Assembly (NCBI RefSeq): GCF_004962245.1
Contig: NZ_SUHQ01000023.1
Location: 7,501-71,500, forward strand
Reading direction: 5' to 3'
DNA length: 64,000 bases
From: Mesorhizobium sp.
Lineage (GTDB): Bacteria > Pseudomonadota > Alphaproteobacteria > Rhizobiales > Rhizobiaceae
A model generated the notes under the pieces. The model did not search any database and was not told the DNA's origin. It worked only from the letters and a program-made list of their open reading frames with translations. Below, piece by piece: positions 22,421-32,077 of this stretch. Numbering within the stretch: the first letter of the stretch is position 1; each line of letters starts with the position of its first letter. Made by a program: the position numbers and the translations under genes.

Positions 22421-22690
22421 TCAATTCGTCGAGCCATTGGCGAGCAAGCGGTCCAGCCGGCCCTCCGCCTCCAGCTCATGGAGATCGTCGGAGCCGCCGA
22501 CATGCGTGTCGCCGATGAATATCTGCGGAAAGGTCGAGCGGCCATTCGCACGGGAAATCATTTCCCGGCGCAGTTCCGGCGAGAAGGAGGCGTCGTGCTC
22601 GGTGTAGGCGACACCCTTGCGTTCGAGCAGCCGCTTGGCCGCCGTGCAATAGCCGCACATCATCCGTGTATAAATCGTCACGTCGACCAT
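22421..22690 (-). CDS. grxC: Glutaredoxin 3
   Basis: VTIYTRMMCGYCTAAKRLLERKG...RSTFPQIFIGDTHVGGSDDLHELEAEGRLDRLL. Confidence 0.94.
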   Translation of the reverse strand: MVDVTIYTRMMCGYCTAAKRLLERKGVAYTEHDASFSPELRREMISRANGRSTFPQIFIGDTHVGGSDDLHELEAEGRLDRLLANGSTN

Positions 22691-22717
22691 CGGTCAGCAA
22701 TCCTGCCTTTCCTCAAC

Positions 22718-23518
22718 CTATATAGTCGCGGACTCGTCGGCCCGAAAGTCCCCCGGCAGCACGCGCGCGAAGGTCAGCACGTCGACCGCCCCGGCACCGC
22801 CCCTCTTCAGCGCCTTGGTGACCGCGCGGACAGTGGCGCCGGTGGTATAGACATCGTCGATCAAGAGCACCCGGCGGCCGGCGACCTCGATCTCGGCCTC
22901 CTCGGGCACGCGAAAGGCGGCGCGCACATTCTCCTCACGTTCCCGCCGCTCCAGCCCGACCTGCTGGCGGGTGAGTTTGACACGCCTGACCGCGGAGGGC
23001 GCGAAAGGCAGGCCGCCAAGCTGCGAAACCGCCCTTGCCAGTTCCGCCGACTGGTTGAACTGGCGCCTGAAAAAACGCCGCCAGTGCAGCGGCACCGGCA
23101 CGACCACATCGGCCTCCGCGATCAGTTCGGCGCCGGCGCGCAGCATCCAGCGCGCCATCCAAGGCGCCAGGTCGGTGCGATCCTGGTATTTCAACCCTTG
23201 CACCATCTGGCGGGCGACGCCGGAGTAAGCGACCGCGGCCCGCGCGCGCTCGAAGGGCGGCGGGTCGGCGATCGCCTCGGCCGACAGGAAGCCCTCGCCC
23301 ATGTGGTGGATGAACGGCGTGCCCATCACCGGGCACCATGGCCGTTCCAGAAGCCTGAGCTTCGGCCAGCAGGCGCCACACAGCACGCCGGGCTGCGAGA
23401 CATGCCGCCGGCAGCCGGCGCAAACCGGCGGAAACAGGATGCGCGCCGGCCAGCCCAATGCCGTTCGGACAATACTCCTGATCTCAATACGCTTGATCTC
23501 TGGCATCGGATCGGCCAC
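22718..23518 (-). CDS. ComF family protein (phosphoribosyltransferase-like)
   Basis: FPPVCAGCRRHVSQPGVLCGACW; RVLLIDDVYTTGATVRAVTKALKRGGA. Confidence 0.92.
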   Translation of the reverse strand: MADPMPEIKRIEIRSIVRTALGWPARILFPPVCAGCRRHVSQPGVLCGACWPKLRLLERPWCPVMGTPFIHHMGEGFLSAEAIADPPPFERARAAVAYSGVARQMVQGLKYQDRTDLAPWMARWMLRAGAELIAEADVVVPVPLHWRRFFRRQFNQSAELARAVSQLGGLPFAPSAVRRVKLTRQQVGLERREREENVRAAFRVPEEAEIEVAGRRVLLIDDVYTTGATVRAVTKALKRGGAGAVDVLTFARVLPGDFRADESATI

Positions 23519-23571
23519 GTGGTTGGTCCTCCGCCACCCTATATCAGAGAGCGGAAACCAGGAACCAGCCG

Positions 23572-24459
23572 TTGCAGCCTATAGTCGATACATCTCTCTG
23601 GCTGGCGCACAAGCGCCGGGCGCTTGCCTATCCGACTGCCGGCGCGGATTTCCTGATGCGGCGGGCGGCCGAGGATCTTGCCGAGCGGCTGGGCGCCGTC
23701 GAGCGCAAATTCGACAGAGCGGCCGTGCTGTTTTGCCAGACGCCGGCGGCGTCCGACGTGCTCGCGACAAGCGGCAAGGTGGCGGACATCGTGCGCGTGG
23801 AGGCGGACGCTGCGTTCCTGGACGATGGAGCGGGGCGCGGTGCCGCGGGATTGGTGGCGCCGCTGGAAACCGTGCCGTTCGAGCCGGAAAGCCTCGACCT
23901 CGCCGTCTCTCTTTTGTCCCTTCAGGCAATGAACGACATTCCCGGCATGCTGGTGCAGATCCGCCGTGCGCTGAAGCCCGATGGTCTTTTCCTTGGCGCT
24001 TTTGCCGGCGCCGGTACGCTTTCCGAGCTGCGCGAAAGCCTGCTCGCCGCCGAGACCGAGCTTTATGGCGGCGCCAGCCCGCGCGTCATCCCGTTCACCG
24101 ACGTGCGCGACGCCGGCGCGCTTTTGCAGCGCGCCGGCCTGGCCCTGCCGGTCGCCGATGTCGAGACGGTAACGGTGCGGTACGATTCCCTGTTCGGCCT
24201 GATGGCGGATCTGCGAGCCATGGGCGAGACCAGCGCGCTCGTCGACCGCAGCAGGCGACCGGGCACACGCAAGCTGTTTGCCCGCGTCGCCGAAATCTAC
24301 GCCGAGCGGTTTTCCGACGCCGATGGTCGCGTCAGGGCGAGTTTTCCGATCGTCTGGATGTCAGGCTGGGCGCCCGACGCCTCGCAGCAAAAGCCACTGA
24401 AGCCGGGCTCGGCGAAAATATCGCTGAAGACAATACTGGAAAATCCCGGCGGGCGTTAA
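23572..24459 (+). CDS. SAM-dependent methyltransferase (BioC/NDUFAF5-like)
   Basis: LVQIRRALKPDGLFLGAFAGAGTLSELRESLLAAETELYGGASPRVIPFTDVRDAGALLQRAG. Confidence 0.85.
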   Translation: MQPIVDTSLWLAHKRRALAYPTAGADFLMRRAAEDLAERLGAVERKFDRAAVLFCQTPAASDVLATSGKVADIVRVEADAAFLDDGAGRGAAGLVAPLETVPFEPESLDLAVSLLSLQAMNDIPGMLVQIRRALKPDGLFLGAFAGAGTLSELRESLLAAETELYGGASPRVIPFTDVRDAGALLQRAGLALPVADVETVTVRYDSLFGLMADLRAMGETSALVDRSRRPGTRKLFARVAEIYAERFSDADGRVRASFPIVWMSGWAPDASQQKPLKPGSAKISLKTILENPGGR

Positions 24460-24467
24460 CCGGATTG

Positions 24468-24659
24468 CTATGGTTGGGGGGTGGTCGCGAAAGCGTTCAC
24501 CAGCCTGCTGTTGTTGTCGCTGAACAGCCACTTGATGGCATCGAACGCCTGGCTGGCGCCGCCTACGATGGTAAGCGACAGCACGGCCACGATCAGCCCA
24601 TATTCGATGGCCGTCGCGCCGGTCTCATCTTCCAGAAATCGTTGCAGCAATGTCTTCAT
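24468..24659 (-). CDS. Flp family type IVb pilin
   Basis: MKTLLQRFLEDETGATAIEYGLIVAVLSLTIVGG: canonical Flp pilin N-terminus. Confidence 0.93.
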   Translation of the reverse strand: MKTLLQRFLEDETGATAIEYGLIVAVLSLTIVGGASQAFDAIKWLFSDNNSRLVNAFATTPQP

Positions 24660-24759
24660 GACCGTCGATCCCGCTTGCCGAAACCCTAGCGCCGACCCGT
24701 TAAGAAAGGTTAATGGCACAGGCTTAACAGGCGATGAAACGACGGCTTCAAATCATATG

Positions 24760-25077
24760 TCAGCAGTCGCCACTGCGCTTGCCATTGTCGCGTATCACGC
24801 AGACCGAACTGGGCAACGGCTGCAGCACGCTTCTGCGCAGCGTGTAGGTGTCACGGCGGCCGATCGACCCTGTGCTCATCCTATCGAGGCCGCCGGCAAA
24901 ATCGGCGCGGCCGGACTGCGACCGCATCCGGCTGTCGAGGAAAGGCGTCGCGATCAAGGCCAGTGCCACCGCGGCCGACCCGAACAGCAACGTGATACGC
25001 AATATGCCCATGCCGGTATTGGCGGCGCTATAATTGCGATCGGGTCGGATCGAATCCCAGTCCCTGTCGAGGCTCAT
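24760..25077 (-). CDS. Hypothetical single-pass membrane protein
   Basis: MSLDRDWDSIRPDRNYSAANTGMGILRITLLFGSAAVALALIATPFLDSRM; coherent TM segment; start inferred. Confidence 0.65.
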   Translation of the reverse strand: MSLDRDWDSIRPDRNYSAANTGMGILRITLLFGSAAVALALIATPFLDSRMRSQSGRADFAGGLDRMSTGSIGRRDTYTLRRSVLQPLPSSVCVIRDNGKRSGDC

Positions 25078-25161
25078 GCAACCGCTCTCCGGCAAAGGCC
25101 CGGACAGGGCCTTCCTTGATTTCCACGCCCCTCAATTTTTCACGGCAAGATAAATCTTCGA

Positions 25162-25176
25162 TTAACGCTGTCTTAA
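25162..25176. promoter_or_regulatory. Putative CtrA-binding site
   Basis: TTAA-CGCTGTC-TTAA, perfect TTAA-N7-TTAA, 85 bp upstream of the gene at 25077. Confidence 0.5.
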
Positions 25177-25198
25177 ACGCGGGCAGTGAAGGCGCAAA

Positions 25199-25621
25199 TC
25201 ACAGAAGATCGATGAGGAACTGGATCAGCGGCGCATCGGCCGGCGGCATCGGAAAATCGCGCATCTGGCGTGGCCGCACCCATTTCAGCACCTGGCCCTC
25301 CTTCGGCTGCGCGATGCCGCGGAAGCGACGACAGACGAACAGTGGCATCAGCAGGTGAAAATCATCGTAGGAGTGGCTGGCGAAGGTGAACGGCGCCAGG
25401 CAGGGAATATCGGTTTCGATGCCGATCTCCTCGTACAACTCCCGGATGAGGCATTCTTCCGGTGTCTCGCCGGGCTCGACCTTGCCGCCAGGAAATTCCC
25501 ACAGGCCGGCGAGCTGCTTGCCTTCGGGCCGCTGCGCCAGAAGCACGCGGCCGTCGGTATCGACCAGCGCACAGGCCGCGACCAGGAGCAGGCGCTTGCC
25601 GACAGGGTTCGCGCCGGTCAT
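25199..25621 (-). CDS. mutT: (Deoxy)nucleoside triphosphate pyrophosphohydrolase (MutT/NUDIX)
   Basis: GLWEFPGGKVEPGETPEECLIRELYEEIGIE NUDIX box. Confidence 0.93.
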   Translation of the reverse strand: MTGANPVGKRLLLVAACALVDTDGRVLLAQRPEGKQLAGLWEFPGGKVEPGETPEECLIRELYEEIGIETDIPCLAPFTFASHSYDDFHLLMPLFVCRRFRGIAQPKEGQVLKWVRPRQMRDFPMPPADAPLIQFLIDLL

Positions 25622-26397
25622 GCGCCGGGCGGCCGGCGATAGTGGTAACGATAGACTTCGTCGAACCCGAGCGAGCGATACAGCGCCAGCGCCGGTGCAT
25701 TGTCGGCCTCGACCTGCAGCCAGGCTTCCCGGGCGCCGCGCAGCCGCGCCCATTTCAGCGCCGACAGGATGAGGTGGCGGCCATGGCCCTGGTTGCGCAC
25801 CGATCTGTCGGTGGCGATCTCGAACAGCCCTGCGAGATCGCCGTCATGGACGCAGATCAGCGTCGCCAGCGGCTCGGTGCCCTCTTCGAGCGCGAACAGC
25901 CCGGCTTCCGGCTGGATGGCGCCGATAATCTCCGACAGGCCCGGCCGCAGCGACACATCCGAGTCGCTCACCTTGAGCGCCGCGCCGATGAAGCGGCTGA
26001 TGTCCTTCAGCGGAATCTGGTCCATGGCGGCGTCGAGCTGGGCGTCCGCCAGCGGCAGCCGCATGACCAGCGACTCGGCGAAGCTGCTCCAGCCCTCGCT
26101 GTCGAGATGCTTGGAGAGAACGGAGCCCGACAGTGGCGATATGCGGAAGGTCAGCGGCCGGCCATAGGCGTCGAAACGACGGCTGGCGCGGCCGATGCGC
26201 TCGGCAATGTGCTGGATGTCGCCGGGATCAAGCGGATTGACCGAATTCAATCGCTTGGCCGGATGGCCTGCCGTCAGCCGCACCACCCAGGTGCCGTCAT
26301 AATGGACGGCGGCCGCCGGCCAGGCACGAAAACCGGCCGCCTCGTATCGGCGCACGATGGCAAGCACGCTTGCCGGATGTCTGGAAACCAACGCCAT
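25618..26397 (-). CDS. GNAT family N-acetyltransferase
   Basis: SVRNQGHGRHLILSALKWARLRGAREAWLQVEADNAPALALYRSLGFDEVYRYHYR. Confidence 0.9.
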   Translation of the reverse strand: MALVSRHPASVLAIVRRYEAAGFRAWPAAAVHYDGTWVVRLTAGHPAKRLNSVNPLDPGDIQHIAERIGRASRRFDAYGRPLTFRISPLSGSVLSKHLDSEGWSSFAESLVMRLPLADAQLDAAMDQIPLKDISRFIGAALKVSDSDVSLRPGLSEIIGAIQPEAGLFALEEGTEPLATLICVHDGDLAGLFEIATDRSVRNQGHGRHLILSALKWARLRGAREAWLQVEADNAPALALYRSLGFDEVYRYHYRRPPGA

Positions 26398-27638
26398 CAG
26401 CTCCGATAATCGCCGTTGATGGCGACATACTCCTTGGTGAGGTCGCAAGTCCACACCGTCGCCTTGCCGCGGCCGATGCCGATATCGGCACGGATACGGA
26501 TCTCGTCGCGCTTCATATACGCCGACGTCGCCTCTTCGGAGTAGCCTGGATCGCGCTCGCCCTCATGCGCCAGCCTGATGTCGCCGAACCAGATCGACAG
26601 GAGGTCGCGGTCGGCCGGTTCGCCGGCCTTGCCGACAGCCATGACGACGCGGCCCCAGTTGGCGTCCTCGCCGGCGACCGCCGTCTTGACCAGCGGCGAA
26701 TTGGCAATCGACAGCGCGATGCGCTTGGCCGAGCGGGCCGATTTCGCGCCGGTGACGGTGACCTCGACCTGCTTGCGGGCGCCCTCGCCGTCGCGCACCA
26801 CTTGCAGCGCCAGCGATTTCAGCACCTTGCCGAGTGCGCGGCGGAAGGCGCCGAGGCGCGGATCCCCGGCATCGGTGATATCGGGCGCGCCGCGCCTGGC
26901 GGCCGCGCCGGTGGCGAAGATCAGCAGCGTGTCGCTGGTCGAGGTGTCGCTGTCGACGGTGACCGCGTTGAAGGTCTTGGCGGTGCCGCGCGACAAAAGA
27001 TCCTGCAGCACGGGCGCCGCGATCGGTGCGTCGGTGGCGATGAAGGAGAGCATCGTCGCCATGTCGGGCGCGATCATGCCGGCGCCCTTGGCAATGCCGT
27101 TGATGGTGACGTCGGCGTCGCCGAGCTTCACCGTCGCGGTCGCCAGTTTCGGATAGGTGTCCGTGGTCATGATCGCCTTGGCGGCTTCGGTCCACAGATC
27201 CGGCCGGCCGTCCTTGACCAGTCCGGCCAGCAAATGGCTGAACTTGCCGGCGTCCAGCGGCTCGCCGATGACGCCGGTCGAGGCCAGAAACACCTCGCCC
27301 GGCGTGCAGCCCGCAGCCTTGGCTGCCGCCTCGCCGGTCATTGCCGTGGAGGTACGGCCCTTCTGGCCGGTAAAGGCATTGGCGTTGCCGGAGTTGACGA
27401 CCAGGACGCGCGCCTTGCCGGCCCCAAGATTCTGCCGGCAGAAATCGACCGGCGCCGACGGGCATTTCGACTTGGTGAACACGCCGGCGACCGTGGTGCC
27501 GGCGTCGAAGACTATGGTGAGCAGGTCGGTGCGGTTCTTGTACTTTATCCCGGCCTCGGCGGTGGCGATGCGGACGCCCTCGATAGCAGGCATTTTGGGA
27601 TACTTCTTCGGCGCGAGCGGCGAAATCGTGGCTGACAT
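26397..27638 (-). CDS. argJ: Bifunctional glutamate N-acetyltransferase/amino-acid acetyltransferase
   Basis: [21 protein letters not shown] (autoprocessing site), [12 protein letters not shown]; start at [14 protein letters not shown] rather than 27983. Confidence 0.96.
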   Translation of the reverse strand: MSATISPLAPKKYPKMPAIEGVRIATAEAGIKYKNRTDLLTIVFDAGTTVAGVFTKSKCPSAPVDFCRQNLGAGKARVLVVNSGNANAFTGQKGRTSTAMTGEAAAKAAGCTPGEVFLASTGVIGEPLDAGKFSHLLAGLVKDGRPDLWTEAAKAIMTTDTYPKLATATVKLGDADVTINGIAKGAGMIAPDMATMLSFIATDAPIAAPVLQDLLSRGTAKTFNAVTVDSDTSTSDTLLIFATGAAARRGAPDITDAGDPRLGAFRRALGKVLKSLALQVVRDGEGARKQVEVTVTGAKSARSAKRIALSIANSPLVKTAVAGEDANWGRVVMAVGKAGEPADRDLLSIWFGDIRLAHEGERDPGYSEEATSAYMKRDEIRIRADIGIGRGKATVWTCDLTKEYVAINGDYRS

Positions 27639-27970
27639 GAAGACCTCGGGCGGGAAAACGCAAGGGGAACGCCGGTTTGCCCGATAGCGGGCGCCGGCGC
27701 AAGGGCGTTTTCCCAACGGTTGCGGGCGGCACCGGGAGCTTCGCCCTAAAGCCCGTTTCCGGAAACGAAACTGCAGATCATGATCGAGACCATCAACGGG
27801 GCCATGACCAGCGTGCGCTGCCGGATCTCCCGATCTTCGGTCAGCGGGAACACTGCAGAGAGGATGGCTGTGATCAGCGGATAGACGCCGGCAAGCACCA
27901 GCAGGGCAAAGCGGGACGTGAACCGAGGGGTGCGCAGCGGTTTGGGATAACGACCCGCATAAAAACAAGA

Positions 27971-28006
27971 ACCTAAAGCGCATCGCGAAAGCGATGCGCT
28001 TTAGGT
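27971..28006 (-). terminator. 16-bp stem hairpin, likely terminator of the PPIase gene
   Basis: ACCTAAAGCGCATCGC-GAAA-GCGATGCGCTTTAGGT; T-rich tail on minus strand (TCTTGTTTTTATG). Confidence 0.78.
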
Positions 28007-28016
28007 CTGGGCAGGC

Positions 28017-28934
28017 CTACTTGGTGTTCTCCAGCGCGTCGACCGTCTTCTTCAGATTCTCGTCCGGGATCTCGACCTTGGCGTCGGCGCGCAGCGACTT
28101 GACCAGCGCGATATACTTGTCGCGGATGACCGCCTGACGGGCCTGGTCCTTGACCTGCTCGAAGGCCGGCGGCTGCTTGGCGCGCTTGTCCTCGACCTGG
28201 ATGACGTGCCAGCCGAACTGCGACTGTACCGGCTGTTCGGTGTATTTGCCGACCGCCAGTGCGAAGACCGCCTTGTCGAATTCCGGCACCATCTGGCCGG
28301 GCCCGAACCAGCCGAGATCGCCGCCGCTGGTCTTGCCGCTCGGATCGCTGGTGTGCTCGTTGGCGAGCTTCTGGAAATCGCCGCCGCCGTCGAGCTGCTT
28401 GATGATCGCGTCGGCCTCTTCCTTCGTCTTCACGAGGATGTGACGAGCATGCACCTCGTTGGTCGGCGGCGTGTTGGCGATTTCCTGGTCGTAGCGGGCG
28501 CGAACCTCGGCATCCGTGACCTTGTCGACGACATCCTTCTCGACCATTTCGCCATGCAGGGCGCGCTGCTGCAGGAACGCCATGCGGCGCTGGAAGTCGG
28601 GATCCTTGTCGAGGCCGGTGGTGACCGCCTGGGCGGCCATGACCTTGATTTCGATCGCCGCCGAAAGCGCCGCGGCGCGGCGCTGTTCGGGCGGCATCTG
28701 CGCGAACTGCTGCGACAGCTCGCCTTCGGCAAGCGCAAGGTCTGCCTCGGTCAGCTTCTGGCCGTTGATCGTGGCGACCACGGCGTTCGGATCGACTGGC
28801 GCAGCTGCCGGCGCGGGTGCGGCCGGCTGGGCGGGGGCGGTATCCTGCGCCATCAGTGGTGACAGCGACAGAGCCGACAACCCGAATGCCAGGCCGAAGC
28901 TGGCGAGCGACGCGCGGCGGAACAATAAGGACAT
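28017..28934 (-). CDS. Peptidylprolyl isomerase (parvulin/SurA-like), exported
   Basis: Signal peptide; VHARHILVKTKEEADAIIKQLDGGGDFQKLANEHTSDPSGKTSGGDLGWFGPGQMVPEFDKAVFAL. Confidence 0.95.
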   Translation of the reverse strand: MSLLFRRASLASFGLAFGLSALSLSPLMAQDTAPAQPAAPAPAAAPVDPNAVVATINGQKLTEADLALAEGELSQQFAQMPPEQRRAAALSAAIEIKVMAAQAVTTGLDKDPDFQRRMAFLQQRALHGEMVEKDVVDKVTDAEVRARYDQEIANTPPTNEVHARHILVKTKEEADAIIKQLDGGGDFQKLANEHTSDPSGKTSGGDLGWFGPGQMVPEFDKAVFALAVGKYTEQPVQSQFGWHVIQVEDKRAKQPPAFEQVKDQARQAVIRDKYIALVKSLRADAKVEIPDENLKKTVDALENTK

Positions 28935-29030
28935 ACGATTAACTCCAATGGGAACAAGCTAGAGCGGGATGGCTTCCAGATCAGCCGGATTGTGGCCGAA
29001 TTTGGCGCGGTCGACAGGGCGAGCGCGGCG

Positions 29031-29059
29031 TTGACATCGATTGAGCCCCCTCTTATCTG
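29031..29059 (+). promoter_or_regulatory. Putative sigma-70 promoter of secA
   Basis: TTGACA-N17-TATCTG upstream of secA. Confidence 0.55.
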
Positions 29060-29186
29060 TCCAACGACTTTGCGTCCAGAACCGTTTTCCGGGCGCTATT
29101 TGCGTTCGTCCGCGTTTCACGTGGATTTGATGGGGCCAACCGGCGGCCATCGCAACGACTTGGAATGCTATCGAAAGGACCATTGA

Positions 29187-31919
29187 ATGGTCAGTTTTGG
29201 CGGTCTCGCCCGTAAGGTTTTCGGCTCCTCCAACGATCGCCGGGTCAAGTCGACCCGACCGCGCGTCGAGGCGATCAACGCCATGGAAAACGAGATGCGG
29301 GCGCTCTCCGACGCCGATCTGGCGGCCCGCACGGAAAAATTCCGCCAGGACGTCGCCAACGGCGCCAGCCTCGATGACCTCCTGGTGCCGGCTTTCGCCA
29401 CCGTGCGCGAGGCGGCGCGTCGCGTGCTCGGCATGCGCCCGTTCGACGTGCAGCTGATCGGCGGCATGGTGCTGCACAATGGCGGCATCGCCGAGATGCG
29501 CACCGGCGAGGGCAAGACGCTGGTCGCCACGCTGCCCGTCTATCTCAACGCGCTCGCCGGCAAAGGCGTCCATGTCGTCACCGTCAACGACTATCTTGCC
29601 ACACGCGACTCCGAATGGATGGGCCGCGTCTACAAATTCCTCGGCCTTACCGTCGGCGTCATCGTCCATGGCCTGACCGACGAGGAACGCAAGGCCGCCT
29701 ACGCCGCCGACGTCACCTACGCGACCAACAACGAGCTCGGCTTCGACTATCTGCGCGACAACATGAAATACGAGCGCAGCCAGATGGTGCAGCGCGGCCA
29801 TAGCTACGCGATCGTCGACGAGGTCGATTCGATCCTGGTCGACGAGGCGCGCACGCCGCTGATCATTTCCGGTCCGCTCGAGGACCGTTCGGAAATGTAC
29901 AACACCATCGATGCTTTCATGCTGAAGCTCGAGCCGGCCGACTACGAGATCGACGAGAAGCAGAAGACCTCGATCTTCACCGAGGAGGGCACCGAGAAGC
30001 TGGAAAACCTTTTGCGCGACGCCGGCCTGCTCAAGGGCGAGTCGCTCTACGACGTCGAGAACGTCGCTATTGTCCACCACGTCAACAATGCGCTGAAGGC
30101 GCATCAGCTGTTCCAGAAGGACAAGGACTACATCGTGCGCAACGGCGAGATCGTCATCATCGACGAATTCACCGGCCGCATGATGCCCGGCCGCCGCTAT
30201 TCGGAAGGCCTGCACCAGGCGCTGGAGGCCAAGGAGCATGTGGCGATCCAGCCGGAGAACCAGACGCTCGCCTCCGTCACCTTCCAGAACTATTTCCGCC
30301 TCTACAAGAAGCTCGCCGGCATGACCGGCACGGCGCTGACCGAGGCCGAGGAATTCGGCAACATCTACAATCTCGAGGTCACCGAGATCCCGACCAATCT
30401 GCCGGTCATCCGTATTGACGAGGACGACGAGGTCTACCGGACCGTCGAGGAGAAATACAAGGCGATCGTCAAGGAGATCAGGGAAGCGAGCGCCAAGGGC
30501 CAGCCGACGCTGGTCGGCACGACCTCGATCGAGAAATCCGAGCAGCTGGCCGAACGCCTGCGCAAGGACGGCTTCAAGGAATTCGAAGTGCTGAACGCGC
30601 GCCACCACGAGCGCGAGGCGGCGATCGTCGCCCAGGCCGGCAAGCCGGGCGCCATCACCATCGCCACCAACATGGCCGGCCGCGGCACCGACATCCAGCT
30701 CGGCGGCAATGCCGATATGCGCATCGCCGAGGAGCTGGCCGACATGCCGGCCGGTCCCGAGCGCGACGCCAAGGAAAAGGCAATCCGCGAGGACGTGCAG
30801 CGGCTGAAGGAGAAGGCGCTTGCCGCCGGCGGCCTCTACGTGCTGGCTACCGAGCGCCACGAGTCGCGCCGCATCGATAACCAGTTGCGCGGCCGCTCAG
30901 GCCGCCAGGGCGATCCCGGGCGCTCGAAATTCTTCCTGTCGCTGCAGGACGACCTGATGCGCATCTTCGGTTCCGAGCGCATGGACGGCATGCTGCAGAA
31001 GCTCGGCCTCAAGGAAGACGAGGCAATCATCCATCCCTGGATCAACAAGGCGCTGGAAAAGGCGCAGAAGAAGGTCGAGGCCCGCAACTTCGACATCCGC
31101 AAGAACCTTCTGAAGTATGACGACGTCTCGAACGACCAGCGCAAGGTGGTGTTCGAGCAGCGCCTCGAGCTGATGGACGGTGAAGGCCTGTCCGAGACCA
31201 TCGCCGAGATGCGCGAGGGCGTCATCGAGGAGATCGTCGCCAAGAACATTCCCGAAAACGCCTATGCCGAGCAGTGGAACGTCGCCGGCCTCAAGGCCGA
31301 GGTCGCCGAATTCCTTAACCTCGACCTGCCCATCGAGGACTGGGTTCAGGAGGAGGGCATTGCCGAGGACGACATCCGCGAGCGCATCACCGAGGCTGCG
31401 GACGCCGCCGCGAAAGACCGCGCCGAGCGTTTCGGCCCCGATGTGATGACCTATGTCGAGCGCTCCGTGGTGCTGCAGACGCTCGACCATCTGTGGCGCG
31501 AGCACATCGTCAACCTCGACCATCTGCGCTCGGTCGTCGGCTTCCGCGGCTACGCCCAGCGCGATCCGCTGCAGGAATACAAAGGCGAGGCGTTCGAGCT
31601 GTTCCAGGCGATGCTGGGCAATCTGCGCCAGGCGGTCACCGCGCAGCTGATGCGCGTCGAGCTGGTCCGCCAGGCGGCGGAAGCCCCGCCGCCCGAGGCG
31701 CCCGACATGTTCGGCAGCCATCTCGACGGCACCACCGGCGAGGACGATTTCAACGGCGGCGAGACCGGGCTTCTGGTCCGCCAGGAAACCAACGCCATCG
31801 TCGCCCCCGAAAACCGCGACCCGAAGAACCCCGCCACCTGGGGCAAGATCGGCCGCAACGAGGCCTGCCCGTGCGGGTCGGGGAAAAAGTACAAGCACTG
31901 CCACGGGGCGTTTGCGTAA
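29187..31919 (+). CDS. secA: Preprotein translocase subunit SecA
   Basis: [21 protein letters not shown]-terminal [14 protein letters not shown] zinc motif. Confidence 0.98.
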   Translation: MVSFGGLARKVFGSSNDRRVKSTRPRVEAINAMENEMRALSDADLAARTEKFRQDVANGASLDDLLVPAFATVREAARRVLGMRPFDVQLIGGMVLHNGGIAEMRTGEGKTLVATLPVYLNALAGKGVHVVTVNDYLATRDSEWMGRVYKFLGLTVGVIVHGLTDEERKAAYAADVTYATNNELGFDYLRDNMKYERSQMVQRGHSYAIVDEVDSILVDEARTPLIISGPLEDRSEMYNTIDAFMLKLEPADYEIDEKQKTSIFTEEGTEKLENLLRDAGLLKGESLYDVENVAIVHHVNNALKAHQLFQKDKDYIVRNGEIVIIDEFTGRMMPGRRYSEGLHQALEAKEHVAIQPENQTLASVTFQNYFRLYKKLAGMTGTALTEAEEFGNIYNLEVTEIPTNLPVIRIDEDDEVYRTVEEKYKAIVKEIREASAKGQPTLVGTTSIEKSEQLAERLRKDGFKEFEVLNARHHEREAAIVAQAGKPGAITIATNMAGRGTDIQLGGNADMRIAEELADMPAGPERDAKEKAIREDVQRLKEKALAAGGLYVLATERHESRRIDNQLRGRSGRQGDPGRSKFFLSLQDDLMRIFGSERMDGMLQKLGLKEDEAIIHPWINKALEKAQKKVEARNFDIRKNLLKYDDVSNDQRKVVFEQRLELMDGEGLSETIAEMREGVIEEIVAKNIPENAYAEQWNVAGLKAEVAEFLNLDLPIEDWVQEEGIAEDDIRERITEAADAAAKDRAERFGPDVMTYVERSVVLQTLDHLWREHIVNLDHLRSVVGFRGYAQRDPLQEYKGEAFELFQAMLGNLRQAVTAQLMRVELVRQAAEAPPPEAPDMFGSHLDGTTGEDDFNGGETGLLVRQETNAIVAPENRDPKNPATWGKIGRNEACPCGSGKKYKHCHGAFA

Positions 31920-31940
31920 GGCGCTGCGTTCCGCCGACGC

Positions 31941-31990
31941 CGCCCCTCATCCGCCTGCCGGCACCTTCTCCCCGTGAACGGGGAGAAGGG
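31941..31990. repeat. Rhizobial RIME-like intergenic repeat with hairpin
   Basis: CGCCCCTCATCCGCCTGCCGGCACCTTCTCCCCGTGAACGGGGAGAAGG; stem CCTTCTCCCCGT-GA-ACGGGGAGAAGG at 31964-31989. Confidence 0.8.
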
Positions 31991-32077
31991 AGCACTCCAC
32001 CACCCCACCCAACCGTTTCTTAATGTGTTCTCGTTAGACGCATACGCAGAAAAGAGGCGGAAAACGGAGAGTATTGG

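Noticed and set aside
28959-30860. 633-aa minus-strand ORF antisense to secA
   Set aside because: High-GC codon-phase shadow ORF; sense strand encodes unmistakable SecA
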